DNA of 64,000 bases, from contig OX442319.1 in NCBI GenBank assembly GCA_949358305.1, positions 4,650,001-4,714,000 on the forward strand, in the 5' to 3' direction. This stretch comes from Strigamia acuminata (lineage: Eukaryota > Arthropoda > Chilopoda > Geophilomorpha > Linotaeniidae). Numbering within the stretch: the first letter of the stretch is position 1; the number at the start of each line of letters is the position of its first letter. The notes under the pieces are model-generated. The model was given only the letters and a program-made list of their open reading frames with translations, made no database searches and had not been told where the DNA came from. This document shows positions 23,301-33,573 of this stretch, in pieces. A program made the translations under genes and the position numbers.

Positions 23301-25112
23301 CAGAAAGGTTAAGGTTTGCACGTAGAATAGAATTTGTTGTATATCTAAGGTGTTGTGTTGTTTTAGCCTCGGTTGTCTCTAACTAGCATGTCTCAGACAC
23401 TTGAGGAATCATCCTTTGGAACAACTGTCAGGTAATGATTGAATTCTTACAGACCTTTATTCACTACCAGCCAAATTAACTTTCCAGATTGTTGAGTGAT
23501 TTTTAATTTCTGTTTTCTTTTAAATAATCCACTCAGCTTTAGGGTAGGAAAGGTAGGCACTTGCTACCTTCAATTTCGCAAACGGTTGTATAATTAAATG
23601 TTCAATTTTTCTTTTAATGCTGCATATGTGGTTTAGATTCACGGTGTAAGACTCTTTTGAACCTTTTATTTAGTCTATAGTCGAGTTGAGCTCATTCTGT
23701 TAAAAGTGGCCAAAATGTTTCTCTTTTTGATTTATTATTTGGTAAAATTATTTGGTAATTAAAGTGATTGGGTATAACAGAATGAGTGAAAAACTCCTGG
23801 TTTGTGTCATTAAGCTTGGAAATAAAATCACTTGGGAATAGACTTAGTGTATTTATTATTTTTTTTGTATTTTCAGTTCTAATAACAAGTCACGCCCTAA
23901 AATCCCATATAAGGTATGTATTACTGTTGAAATGCGATGGATTACGCGATGAATCGCGCGATTACTTGACGACCGCCCAATTGTCGCCCTGATGAGTTGG
24001 CCACGCGATTACTTTGCACGCGATTACCTGTCCGCGCGATTACCTGTCCGTGCGATTACCTGTCCGCGCTATTAGTTGTACGCGATGAGTGGTCGCGCGA
24101 TGAATAGTCGCTGTACCGATTCCAGAACTAGTTCGCTGATTTATGACAATTGTAATAAATTGGCAAATAATTTCTTTTCAGGAAATTAATATATTTATAT
24201 TCTCATTTCCTGATAAGAAATTATTCAGATGAACTTCGGTCTTTGTAAAAAGTTTATCTCGCCGATCTATTAAATTTTAAAATGGCCGACACCTAAACGA
24301 GTTGAAATCGAGGTCGAAATCCAAAGAATCAACGCCAATACATGAGGCGTTTTACGTCATTTCCGTCTGAGAGAATTGAGAGAATCGGTTTTTCAATTTG
24401 AAATTGGACGCGCTTAATATATACTCGATAACGTAGATAGAATTACAGATAGAGCCGCCACTAGACAAAATGCAAATAATTTTTCACGCTCTTAAAGCAG
24501 AAAAAAAACTGGCTTGAGTGTACAGTGCTGCCCCCTAAAATGTCACCCCATTCCATGGGTTCCATGAGTTCATAATACTTAACCCAATCTAAAATTTCAT
24601 GGTTTGGGGTGACAAAATAAAAGTAAAACCGGTTATGTTCTGCTTTTTGGAAGGAATCATAATTATGATTTTTGGTGCATATTGTATGCGCATATAACGA
24701 AATTTATTTTGCATATATATCCGGGGTCTATTAATGAGTTTCTCAAATTTAATTGCAGCCCAAACATCTGATGCGTCAAACGAATGTGACGCGTTCCCTC
24801 AACTCTATACCAAGTGTGGTACAACTTGCCAACCACTCCACCGATCAGCGTCCGCAAATTCAGAGGCTAGCTTCGGTCGAGAGGTCGGCAAGTACGGGAG
24901 ATTTGTCGAAAGCGTTACCATCAACAAGAAAAGCCGACAGTGATAATAATGTGACAAACAACTGTAAAAACATTTCGCTAAAAAGCGAAGCCGGTGGTGC
25001 TGTGAGGAAGGAGAACGGCAATTCGAGACCGCGCTCTCGAATCGCTGCTCCCATAAGCGAGCCGAAAGGCTTGAGGTGTCCCCAAAGGGCCAGAAAGACT
25101 TTTAATAATTGA
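17326..25112 (+). CDS. CCSER-family coiled-coil serine-rich protein, 10 coding exons
   Basis: Exons: 17326-18661, 19499-19640, 20743-20901, 21406-21625, 21705-21746, 22348-22509, 22568-22642, 23367-23431, 23877-23913, 24759-25112. All phases join to give 863 codons. The start is the ATG in MGSCYSCK, just inside the exon after an acceptor at 17300. Landmarks shared with vertebrate CCSER1/2, in order: NDLMLDFDQGDD (exon 2); DVTNVKTMLLKLKRVLQ (ending at residue 619); a coiled coil with ENTDLRRQVVFLQNQLDEKD (exon 6); and ATQTDK (exon 7). The N-terminal half is Ser/Asn/Lys-rich and probably disordered. Vertebrate CCSER2 is reported as a microtubule-associated, NDEL1-binding protein; a similar cytoskeletal role here is inference. 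Intron 1 uses a GC donor. Confidence 0.85.
19738..19772. repeat. AAAT microsatellite
   Basis: About eight ATAA units in tandem in CCSER intron 2. Confidence 0.9.
20075..20114. repeat. 40-bp near-perfect hairpin in CCSER intron 2
   Basis: ATTTCTTCGATTCTA and TAGAATCGAAGAAAT are exact inverted copies separated by a 10-base centre. It is probably part of a degraded mobile-element terminus, since the surrounding sequence is not part of the coding exons. Confidence 0.75.
22830..23125. repeat. About 20-bp minisatellite in CCSER intron 7
   Basis: Variants of AATGGCCGTTTTTCGTCAAG recur about a dozen times with considerable divergence. Confidence 0.85.
23935..24115. repeat. CpG-rich CGCGATTAC repeat patch in CCSER intron 9
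   Basis: Units resembling GCGCGATTACCTGTCC recur with variable spacing in otherwise AT-rich intron sequence. A related but looser patch of CGCGAC motifs lies at about 22013-22080. Confidence 0.7.
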
Positions 25113-26550
25113 TTTTTATTTCTATTTTTTTAGGTTTCATTTTTTAAAGTCATTCCGTTAGTAATTAATTAATTAATTGTCTCAAAATTAGTGCATTCTT
25201 TAATTTTAAAATCCAAAATACGAAGATAAAAAAATATAATATTAATTAAATAAAATAAAAAAACATAGTATTTATACTTAACAGTATTTCATGTAAAAAT
25301 ATTTAATTTATAATTAAAAAATTAGTTTTTAAATTATTGATCCATGTAGTTAAAATTGTAGATTTTAGAAAAAAAAAATATTTTAGCTTAACCGTGCAAT
25401 ACGCCTGAAATTTGTGATAGACTAATTGCCGATTATAACTCTTTATAACGAATCGCGATGTAACGAATTATGGATATATCGAATACCGGTACCTAAAAAT
25501 GGCTGGTTTTGTTCGCCGGCCTCGTTGACGACCTCGGATTCCAAAAATTTCCGACTTGTAATTGCGTTTACGCTTACGGACATTCGGCCATTATGTTAGT
25601 CTATGTTGACAACATCGTGCTATTTTATGCGTTGGAAAAAATTTTTGATATAATGAATTCATTTTTCGGGTTCCTTGCGATTCGTTATAAAGAGTTAATT
25701 TTGATATTGCAATGCGATGTATTGCAATGTCGCACAGGCCTAATAATCGGAGTGACCAGAAGTGGAGATTGTGTTTAACTCTTCGGTAATCAAAATGGAT
25801 GAAAGTTTAGAAGCAAAATGGGGAGTTTGCGCAACATTTACTTCTGGTTTTCATGTTTTTTTGTTTTAGTTTTATGAGGATTTAATTTGTTTGTTTCGTA
25901 ACTACTTTTGGATAATGAGTTTTTTCCTGTTGTTCGAATTTAATCAGATTTTTTGATCTAAGCTAGAATTTCCTCTCCACACTTTGTAAACTTTTCCGAC
26001 TAGTCACTACTCAAATTTTCAATCTGAACGATTCGTTGTGGTTGCCGTAGCAACTTTTAAGTGCATAACGGTTAAAAAATAATAATTCTTCTTTCTTTTT
26101 CTCTTTTTCGGAGTTTTTAGCATTTTTCTTTCTTATAAATCTAATTTATTTGTAAACAAAACGTGCAGTTGAGGACTTGATCATTATTATTTTTATAAAT
26201 TATGTTACGGTCTGCTTTTTTGCTAAAAGTATACGCAGTGCAATTGTTAAACTTGATGTGTCGTTTACTTTTGTCTGTAGATCACGTGATTGAAATTAAA
26301 AAAAAAAAAAAGATTACATACATTTGTTTAATCATGTAATTTAATTGTGATACAGGACTTACCTAGAACCAGACAGGACAAAACTCTGGAATTGAAAATA
26401 ACCGTTCTAAAGTCGAGCAAAAACCTTTTTGGACGCTGACCCTTGTTTTTGGAACCATAATTGTCTCCTTCTAAACCGGGCAAATTGAAACATGACCGAA
26501 ACATCACTTAAGCATGACTTTTTGGAGTAGTCGTTGACCAGGACTGACTT
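25113..26550. other. Downstream flank of CCSER with a small foldback
   Basis: AT-rich 3' flank. AACTCTTTATAACGAATCGC (25438-25457) and its exact reverse complement (25677-25696) bracket about 260 bp, suggesting a small MITE or foldback. No gene recognised; the frame 25509-25778 lies within this unit and looks spurious. Confidence 0.5.
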
Positions 26551-27112
26551 AAGGTGGAAACACAAGGTAGCGGGTAAAATTCCAAAGCTTGCTAACGTAA
26601 AGAGGGAGCAGAGATCGGCATTGGGTACCCGTAACCGTATGCACATCTCTGGCACACGTGATCGCGTTCAGGATCGGGTACGGGTAGGGTAGGGTAGAGA
26701 ATTTTTTTTGGAGACGGGTAACGGACGGGTAACGGGTAAGGATTTTACGCCAATGCAGATCTCTGCGAGGGAGTCATTTACAAGCTCCGTTGACCGGCTT
26801 TTGTCTTACCAGCTTAATTGGCAAACTCAAGCTAGCTACTAAAAAAAAATTTTTACTTGTAAAAATGGCTGCCAGAAATTCCCGCCTAAACCTCCTCCAT
26901 TTATTTCCTCACGGTTCTTATTGGCTGTCAAAGTCACATGACCAAAACACCAGCAAGCTTGAAGCTGGTAAATCGAACTCACTTGTTAGTTTGATCGGAG
27001 CCGGTGAGTACAAACTCGCTTCAAAGCAAAGCTTGTGTTTACTCAAGCGGGCGAGTTTTTAGCCGCTTTTTCATGCTTATAAATTTTACCCGCTCTCTCG
27101 TGTTTCCACCTT
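26551..27112. mobile_element. MITE with about 30-bp terminal inverted repeats
   Basis: The left end AAGGTGGAAACAC continues to GCGGGTAAAATT, and the right end has the complementary AATTTTACCCGC running to GTGTTTCCACCTT. A second, smaller inverted unit (AGAGATCGGCATTGG near 26610, CCAATGCAGATCTCT near 26752) is nested inside and carries repeated ACGGGTAA motifs. The flanks read CTT and GAT, so the target duplication is unclear. Confidence 0.75.
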
Positions 27113-27689
27113 GATCTACTGAGTGTTCTTGGGTTTTTTTTCATTTTTTTTATAATCCCCCTCACCGTTTTTCTTTCGAATTTTACCTTTGGGTTATTTT
27201 GTTTTGTTTTCCTTTGTGATTACATCTGCTCACTCGCGTGACTGGGTTGTAATGGATAAGTGAAGTACAGACTTGAGTTTATTTCCAGTTTTATTTAGCA
27301 ATTTTCACGCCCTTTATTGCCGGACCCAATGAGAGGGAAGTGGAGGGGCTGACGTCAGACCCGACCTTGACTTAATTTTGTTCTGAGTTTTACCGGCGAG
27401 TTTTTCAACCTCGGCCATATTTTTTTATGTAGAAGTTGTTGAGTCTTCTTTGGGTGTTTTAACATTTTGATCAAATTTCTGAGTTGGGATTTGGGAGTTT
27501 GTCGATGTTTTGTAGTTTTATCACAATTTAAATACTTCTACCTTCAAAAGGTATGTTTAGGCTAGTTCTTAGAGGGTTGAAAAGGGGTTGGGAGAATGTC
27601 AAGGACACTGGCGTAATGGCGTTTTGGCATTTGTAACTAACCTTATTTTAGTTTATTTCAAAATTGTTTTGGTTGAACAATTTCTTGAA

Positions 27690-28050
27690 ATTTTCCCGAA
27701 AACTCAGCGAAATTCCTCAAAAATTCAACAAAGTTAGATAAATTCGAAAAAAAATCGACAGAATTCGAAAAAATTTGACAAAATTCGACAAACAGTCGAC
27801 ACAATTTGGCAAAAATCGGGAGAATAGGTAAAATATTCGACAAAAATATGACATAATTCGACTAAACTCACCAAAAATGTGACAAAATTCGACTAAACTC
27901 ACTAAAAATGTGACAAAATTCGACTAAATTCACCAAAAATGTGACAAAATTCGACTAAACTCACCAAAAATGTGACAAAATTCGACTAAACTCACTAAAA
28001 ATGTGACAAAATTCGACTAAACTCACCAAAAATGTGACAAAATTTGTCTT
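27690..28050. repeat. 31-bp minisatellite upstream of the caspase gene
   Basis: GACAAAATTCGACTAAACTC followed by ACCAAAAATGT repeats at least six times nearly perfectly at about 27870-28040. Shorter diverged AAATTCGACAA units lie to the left. Confidence 0.9.
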
Positions 28051-28209
28051 AAATAAGAAACTAAAGCTTGACGTCATTCATGGTTTCACTCTCCACAAGA
28101 TAAAGGGGAAAACGGCGGGCGAATATAAACATGGCAATTGTCAAGTGACTTACAGAATCCTTGGTCTCATTTCAAGAGTCAGTTCCACCTACATAAACTA
28201 CACCTTGCA

Positions 28210-29427
28210 ATGGATATACAATTAGAGCTAGATTACAAAATGGACCATCCCAGACGAGGAAAAGCAATTATCTTCAACCACTACAAATTCAAGGATCCCG
28301 CAATGACCAGAAATGGAACTCACCTGGACGAAGATCTTTTTGCCCAAGTCTTATTAACCTGGGGATTCCAAATACCAGACATTACTATCCTATCAGATTT
28401 CACTCTCAAAGAAATCAAGGAATATTTAACCCAGGGTAAATATAAATCATTTTTTATTGGCGAATTTAAAACATACATTTTATTTCCAGCTTCTAAAATG
28501 GATTACAGTGTCTGCGACGTCTTCGTATGCGCAGTTTTTACGCACGGAGAGCGAAACTCCCTCTACTCTTTCGACACCTTATTCAACACTTCGCAAATGT
28601 GGAAACATTTTACGGACGACGAATGCCCGAGTCTAAAAGGCAGACCCAAGCTTTTCTTTATTCAGGCGTGTCGCGGAAACAAAGGCGACCCGGGCATCAA
28701 AGTCAGAGATCCGAAGATTAAATCCAAGCCGAGAAATGAAAAGAATTCAAAAAACGATTCGAAAGATGAAATACGAAACGAAGTGATGTTAAGTTGTGCA
28801 AATGTCACATCGTCAAGTGAAGATGATTCTGAATTAGGACAGGACAGTGTTGAAGTGTTGCCGATTGCATCAAACGAGGATTTAACGACGAATCGGAAGT
28901 TTCGTATAGCGAGTGAAAATGCGCTTGATCGTGCGGAGAGTTCGACGGAACTTCCGTTTAGTCCTAGAAAATCCAAGTCCATTGACAAGATTCCGGTTGA
29001 GTGGCAGAAAGACCAAGTGGAAATTACGGACGGGAAAGCTTTTGATAAAGAAGAGTTCTCTCAAGCGCCGCACACTGATCCTGATATTTTAGTCGCTTAT
29101 TCGACAGCTGATGGTGGGTTTGTACGAAAAGTGAAAATGTAATGATTAATTTTTTAATTTTTTTTTGGTCTAGGTTATTTCTCGTTCCGCAATGCTCAAT
29201 TCGGATCTTGGTTTATCAGCACGTTCCACAAAGTGGTGATGTCTAACACGGGGAGAAGTGATAGAGATTTGATGGATATTTTGACGGAAGTTAACCTTCA
29301 AGTTTCGGTGGATTTTGAATCGAATGTTAAGGCTGCGGAGTTTAAATTGTATAATAAGAAGAAACAAGTTCTGTGTTTCCAATCAACTCTCACCAAACGA
29401 CTTTACTTTACTAAGACTAGAGTTTAA
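28210..29427 (+). CDS. Caspase with short prodomain and long inter-subunit linker
   Basis: Exons 28210-28435, 28490-29113 and 29174-29427 join to 367 codons. The ATG at 28210 (MDIQLELDYK) is the first in frame after upstream stops. The large-subunit fold starts at GKAIIFNHYKF. The catalytic histidine is His94 (THGERNS) and the catalytic cysteine is Cys136 in IQACRG. The small subunit begins near DPDILVAYSTADGYFSFRN and contains GSWFISTF. There is no CARD or death-effector domain, so it resembles an effector caspase. The spacing from Cys136 to the AYST tyrosine (279) is 143 residues, against about 40 in caspase-3; the extra sequence is Ser/Asp/Lys-rich and probably a flexible, processed linker. 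Intron 1 is only 54 bp and open in frame. Confidence 0.9.
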
Positions 29428-29610
29428 TAGGTTATATCTCAATGTGCTCAAACTAATTGATTATTTAGGATTATGTTTATGGCCAGGGCCGGATTTAGGT
29501 ATTGCGAAGCCTCTAAGCTTAATTTTTTTTTCTTTTACAACCCAAAAAAAAAAAGTTTAATTTTAAAAATCTAAAAAATAAACTTATTATTATCTTTTTG
29601 TATTTGTATA

Positions 29611-29941
29611 CAGGGTGGTCAAAAAGTATGAAGAAAGCTGAGTAGACTAATGTTTCAAACCTTTTTTTCTCAAAACCTTTCAGTAAGAGATAATTTTTTT
29701 TAAGAACAGTTCTAGACTAATTACCGTAGATGGTGCTCGACAACTTTCTAATTCACTTTTTCTCTATCTGTCACGGTTCTCGAGTTACAGTACGGATGAC
29801 CTTGAAGATGACCTCAGAGGTCAAATTGGATGTCATAATTGGATTTCCCCCAAAATACTACCCTGACAATCATTTTGCTAAATCAACATCTAAAACGGTT
29901 TGGAAATTATTTACTGTGAACCAGACTTTTTGACCACCCTG
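29611..29941. mobile_element. Mariner-like MITE, TA-flanked
   Basis: CAGGGTGGTCAAAAAGT at the left and ACTTTTTGACCACCCTG at the right are inverted repeats, each bordered by TA (29609-29610, 29942-29943). The 331-bp interior has no intact coding region. Confidence 0.85.
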
Positions 29942-30149
29942 TATAATAAATATAAATACATTTGCGACAAAGAAAGAAATTACTTACAAAGTTAAAAATA
30001 TATGTTATACCGTATTTTATTGAGTAAGAGCCACGGCTCTTATTCAAAACGGGCATCCTGAGCCACGCTTCTTAATCGAGGGCGGCTCTTATTACAATTG
30101 TTTACCATATTTGGATTGGAATTTTACTTTTTTCATAAAAATTTTATTT

Positions 30150-30625
30150 TTCTCAATGAAATTTTAATTTTTTCCATTGAAATTTTAATTTTTTCCATTG
30201 AAATTTTAATTTTTTCCATTGAAATTTTAATTTTTTCCATTGAAATTTTAATTTTTTCCATTGAAATTTTAGTTTTTTCCATTGAAATTTTAATTTTTTC
30301 CATTGAAATTTTAGTTTTTTCCATTAAAATTTTAATTTTTTCCATTGAAATTTTAATTTTTTCCATTGAAATTTTAATTTTTTTCATTGAAATTTTAATT
30401 TTTTCCATTGAAATTTTAATTTTTTCCATTGAAATTTTAATTTTTTCCATTGAAATTTTAATTTTTTCCATTGAAATTTTAATTTTTTTCATTGAAATTT
30501 TAATTTTTTTCATTGAAATTTTAGTTTTTTCCATTGAAATTTTAATTTTTTCCATTGAAATTTTAATTTTTTCCATTGAAATTTTAGTTTTTTCCATTGA
30601 AATTTTAATTTTTTCCATTGAAATT
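30150..30625. repeat. 21-bp minisatellite
   Basis: About 22 copies of ATTTTAATTTTTTCCATTGA plus A. Because 21 is a multiple of three it stays open on both strands (repeating IEILIFS or MEKIKIS), which is not evidence of a gene. Confidence 0.95.
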
Positions 30626-31063
30626 TCACTTTTTTTTCTATCTAAATAATCTAAATGAACTAACCAAACAAGAAACGGTTAATGAAACATTCGTGGATGA
30701 TGAAAGTTATTTAGATAGAAAACTCTCAATGAAAGTATTAAATTTCATTTGACATTAAATTTGAAACTCACCTTAATTATATTACACTCGTATTACGTTT
30801 TAGTTTAATGGTGTGGAAGTGTGCCACAAATAAATAATTATTTTTTCGTGGAAATAATTTTAGACGTGTAAAACGTTTCCGTTCCTCCATTTGCACGTCA
30901 AAGTAAAATAAAGATCTAAACGAAACCAAACTACTAATGATATATTTTATTAACATTACACTTCATGGTAAAACAATTTTTCAAAAAAAAAAAAATAATA
31001 ATAATAAAATAAAAAAAAGTAAAATCAAATAAAAATAAATCAATCAATCAATCACAGATCACA

Positions 31064-33250
31064 TCATCCATCAGCAAAATCGACCACATAAACACTCACA
31101 GGCCAGACTAAATCAGGCAGAAGTTTCGTTTCCAATTGCCACCCATTACTCGTGTCGTCGTACTTGAGAATTTTCCCATTCCTATCCGCCACCCACAACG
31201 CCTTACTGCACGAGAAAAACGACGTCACCTTAGTCACTCGCGGATTCGTCTCCATATGAACCCACTTATTCTGCCTGGGCAAATAAAAAAACAACTTATC
31301 CGGTTTCTGACACTGCAGCGCGTAAATCCTCTCCTGGTGGTTGGTGATCAACAACAGCGAGTCGGCGTGCAGTCGCGAAATCGGGCACATCTCCGTCCAC
31401 TGGTTCGTCCCGTTATCGAAATACTCGCACGTCGTATTGATCCGAAACTCGTCCCCGGAGCACCCGCCGACCACGTAAATAACCCCGTCCGCCGTCGCAA
31501 CATTCGGCTGGATCCTCGCTTTACGCAAACTCGCAATTTGCTGCCATTGGTCCTTCGCCGGATAATAATACTCGACGTGCGACAGCGGTTTGTTGTCGTC
31601 TCCTCGCCCGCCGATCGCGTAAATCAGTCCCGACAACTGTCCCATGCCCGTTTCGGACCGTGCTACGATCATCGGCGACAACTTTTTGATGTTCTGCTCC
31701 TCCAAATTAAAGGAATACGCGGTATTTAGTTTGCTTCCTTGGATCGTTTCGCCGCCCACGATGAAAATGCAGCGGTTGAAGTAGAAATTCGAGGCGGCGT
31801 CGAGCGGGAGCGCCAGGGAACGCTTCATCGGCAGCCATTGCCGCACGCTCGTGGCGTACGACTGCTGCACGGTGATGCCGTAGCGCGTCGTGGCCGTGAT
31901 TAGGATGTACTCGTTGCTCGACGAGGCCTTTTCGACCTCCAGTTTGGTCGACAGGAAGACGTTCGAGTCGGTTTTCAGCGTTTCGCTGCTGTTTTTCGAG
32001 CTCAACTCCACCGATTTCTCGATCGAATCGAGCTTAACACTCGGCGACATGGTCTGACTGTTGTTGTCCGTGTCGGACTTACTCGGCGAGAAGTTGACCA
32101 CGCTTTTCCGACCGACGCTGCTCGACAGCGCTTTGTGGCTGCTGACCGCCACGCTCGCCGTGAACTCGCTTTCCCGCGAGAAATGCTGGTTGATGTCGGT
32201 CAAGACCATTGTTTTTTCCCTCCCCATGTGTTTCCGTATGTACTTGTTGCATTGTTGCAGCTGGGTTTCGTCGAGCGAGGCGACCGTTCGGTTCGCTTTG
32301 CTCCGCGTTTGGATCCGTTTCGCGTCGCCCACCTGCAACTCGGGCGCGAAGCTGACCGGCAAACTGCTACTGTTGCTCGTCTCGCTCGTCTCCAACGTCT
32401 TGACCATCTCCATGGGCATCTGCAGCTTGCAGTTGACCGACGACGTGGCGGACTGCGGTCGGTACGTGAGCGACGACGTCGACACGTCGTGCTCGCAGCT
32501 CGGCTTGATCGCGGCTTTGGTCAACGACTCGCGATTTCCCTCGTAACTCAACAACTCCTGCCTCAATTTCGGATCCACGGTCAGGCCGATGATGGAGAGC
32601 AGACTGGTCAAGTACTTGGCGCGTCGCTCCTGGTCGTACGAGCCCCAGAGCGCGACGGCTTCGAGCACGGTGTTGCTGTTGCCGCTCACCAGGTGCTTGG
32701 ACGACATGACGCTGATCATCTGCTGCAGCGTGAGCAGCGGGAAGAGCTGCGTGTGGCAACATTCCTTCAAGTTGGACGCCACGTACTTGACCACGATCGC
32801 CTCGGCCTCCTTGAGCTGCAGCTCCTTCACCATGTCCCACATGGCGTAGAAGTTGTTGGTGTCCATCACCTGCGAGAGCGCGCAGCTCGTGATGTTGTCC
32901 AAACAGTGCACGTTTAGGCCGCGGAAGGCGGAAAGCACTTTGGCCAGTTTGAGGCCCTCGACGTCCTTGAGCGTGAGCGCGCTCGTGTAGAGGAACTTGA
33001 GGACGGCTTCGAACGTCACTTCGTCCACGTCGTGCACGTTGATGCGCGACACCTTTTTCTTGTTTTGGAAGATGTCCCGGAAGTAGCAGCTGCTGGCGGC
33101 GAGCATCACTCGGTGCGCGGGGTGCGGTTTTCCGTTGCAGATGAGTGTGACGTCGGTGAGTAAAGTGATGTCCTTCATGTATGCCAGGGCGTTGAGCAGA
33201 GATTGTCGTCTTTCGCTGGCAAATCGCTGGAGACGCGAAAGGTCACCCAT
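31064..33250 (-). CDS. BTB-BACK-kelch protein, intronless, 728 aa
   Basis: A single open frame starts MGDLSRLQRF. The BTB/POZ domain covers about residues 28-130 (LLTDVTLICNG, HRVMLAASSCYFRDIF), BACK about 135-235, a long Ser/Lys-rich linker about 240-455, and kelch repeats about 465-725 with signature GG pairs (IFIVGGETIQG, IYAIGGRGDDN, IYVVGGCSGDE). The family usually acts as substrate adaptors for Cullin-3 ubiquitin ligases; this role is inferred. The linker of about 215 residues is much longer than in most KLHL proteins. The gene is divergent from another BTB-kelch gene, with 323 bp between start codons. Its GC content is distinctly higher than the flanks, and long antisense frames in it are shadows. 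Confidence 0.92.
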   Translation of the reverse strand: MGDLSRLQRFASERRQSLLNALAYMKDITLLTDVTLICNGKPHPAHRVMLAASSCYFRDIFQNKKKVSRINVHDVDEVTFEAVLKFLYTSALTLKDVEGLKLAKVLSAFRGLNVHCLDNITSCALSQVMDTNNFYAMWDMVKELQLKEAEAIVVKYVASNLKECCHTQLFPLLTLQQMISVMSSKHLVSGNSNTVLEAVALWGSYDQERRAKYLTSLLSIIGLTVDPKLRQELLSYEGNRESLTKAAIKPSCEHDVSTSSLTYRPQSATSSVNCKLQMPMEMVKTLETSETSNSSSLPVSFAPELQVGDAKRIQTRSKANRTVASLDETQLQQCNKYIRKHMGREKTMVLTDINQHFSRESEFTASVAVSSHKALSSSVGRKSVVNFSPSKSDTDNNSQTMSPSVKLDSIEKSVELSSKNSSETLKTDSNVFLSTKLEVEKASSSNEYILITATTRYGITVQQSYATSVRQWLPMKRSLALPLDAASNFYFNRCIFIVGGETIQGSKLNTAYSFNLEEQNIKKLSPMIVARSETGMGQLSGLIYAIGGRGDDNKPLSHVEYYYPAKDQWQQIASLRKARIQPNVATADGVIYVVGGCSGDEFRINTTCEYFDNGTNQWTEMCPISRLHADSLLLITNHQERIYALQCQKPDKLFFYLPRQNKWVHMETNPRVTKVTSFFSCSKALWVADRNGKILKYDDTSNGWQLETKLLPDLVWPVSVYVVDFADG

Positions 33251-33573
33251 TTGAGGTCATAATTCCTGGTTGGCGGTGAGAAAGGGTTAAGTTTTCGTGC
33301 GTTGTTGTGTTTGCGGGAAATCGAGTGTGACTTACTTAGTTTTCAATATTGTACTATGTGGAAGAGTTGTCCATATGGCTTTTAGGCTTATCGATAAAAC
33401 AGAACATTCAAAAAATAAGTCGGTGCATTGTTTCGTACGTGCTTTGGTACAATGCGGCAATGGCCATAAGAATGGTGCATATTTGTTGTTCTTTCAGATT
33501 CAGATTACATTTGAAAACTTGCATTTCTCATTTCCATACAAGAGTTTGATGACATCCTTTCCTCGTCAAATTA
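33251..33573. promoter_or_regulatory. Shared intergenic region of a divergent BTB-kelch pair
   Basis: The only sequence between the two opposite start codons (33250 minus, 33574 plus). It must hold the 5' leaders and promoters of both genes unless upstream exons exist. No TATA box stands out. Confidence 0.5.

Larger units (their letters stand above)
29428..31063. other. Repeat-rich intergenic region
   Basis: Between the caspase and the next gene lie a MITE (29611-29941), a 21-bp minisatellite (30150-30625) and a short inverted motif AAGAGCCACGGCTCTT near 30027. No gene is seen. AT-rich sequence around 30940-31030 is the 3' flank of the minus-strand kelch gene and contains a possible reverse AATAAA near 30945. 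Confidence 0.5.

Noticed and set aside
25509-25778. An 89-codon frame near the CCSER 3' flank
   Set aside because: It spans one arm of a 20-bp inverted repeat unit and shows no domain or start context.
26670-26745. Repeated GGGTA and ACGGGTAA resembling telomeric repeats
   Set aside because: Spacing and sequence are irregular and lie within a nested MITE-like unit; they do not match any known telomere repeat.
29478-29500. CAGGGCCGGATTTA motif (also inverted near 53320) as hAT ends
   Set aside because: Each is a single end without a partner or target duplication nearby, so an element cannot be delimited.
30098-30649. Open frames of 183 and 161 codons repeating IEILIFS or MEKIKIS
   Set aside because: A 21-bp repeat is automatically open in one frame on each strand. 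There is no start context, splice signal or domain.
32135-32917. Long plus-strand frame antisense to the 728-aa kelch gene (and similar ones at 46558-47346 and 17341-18126)
   Set aside because: Arg/His-rich composition typical of the antisense of GC-rich coding exons; no domain, while the other strand has clear families.
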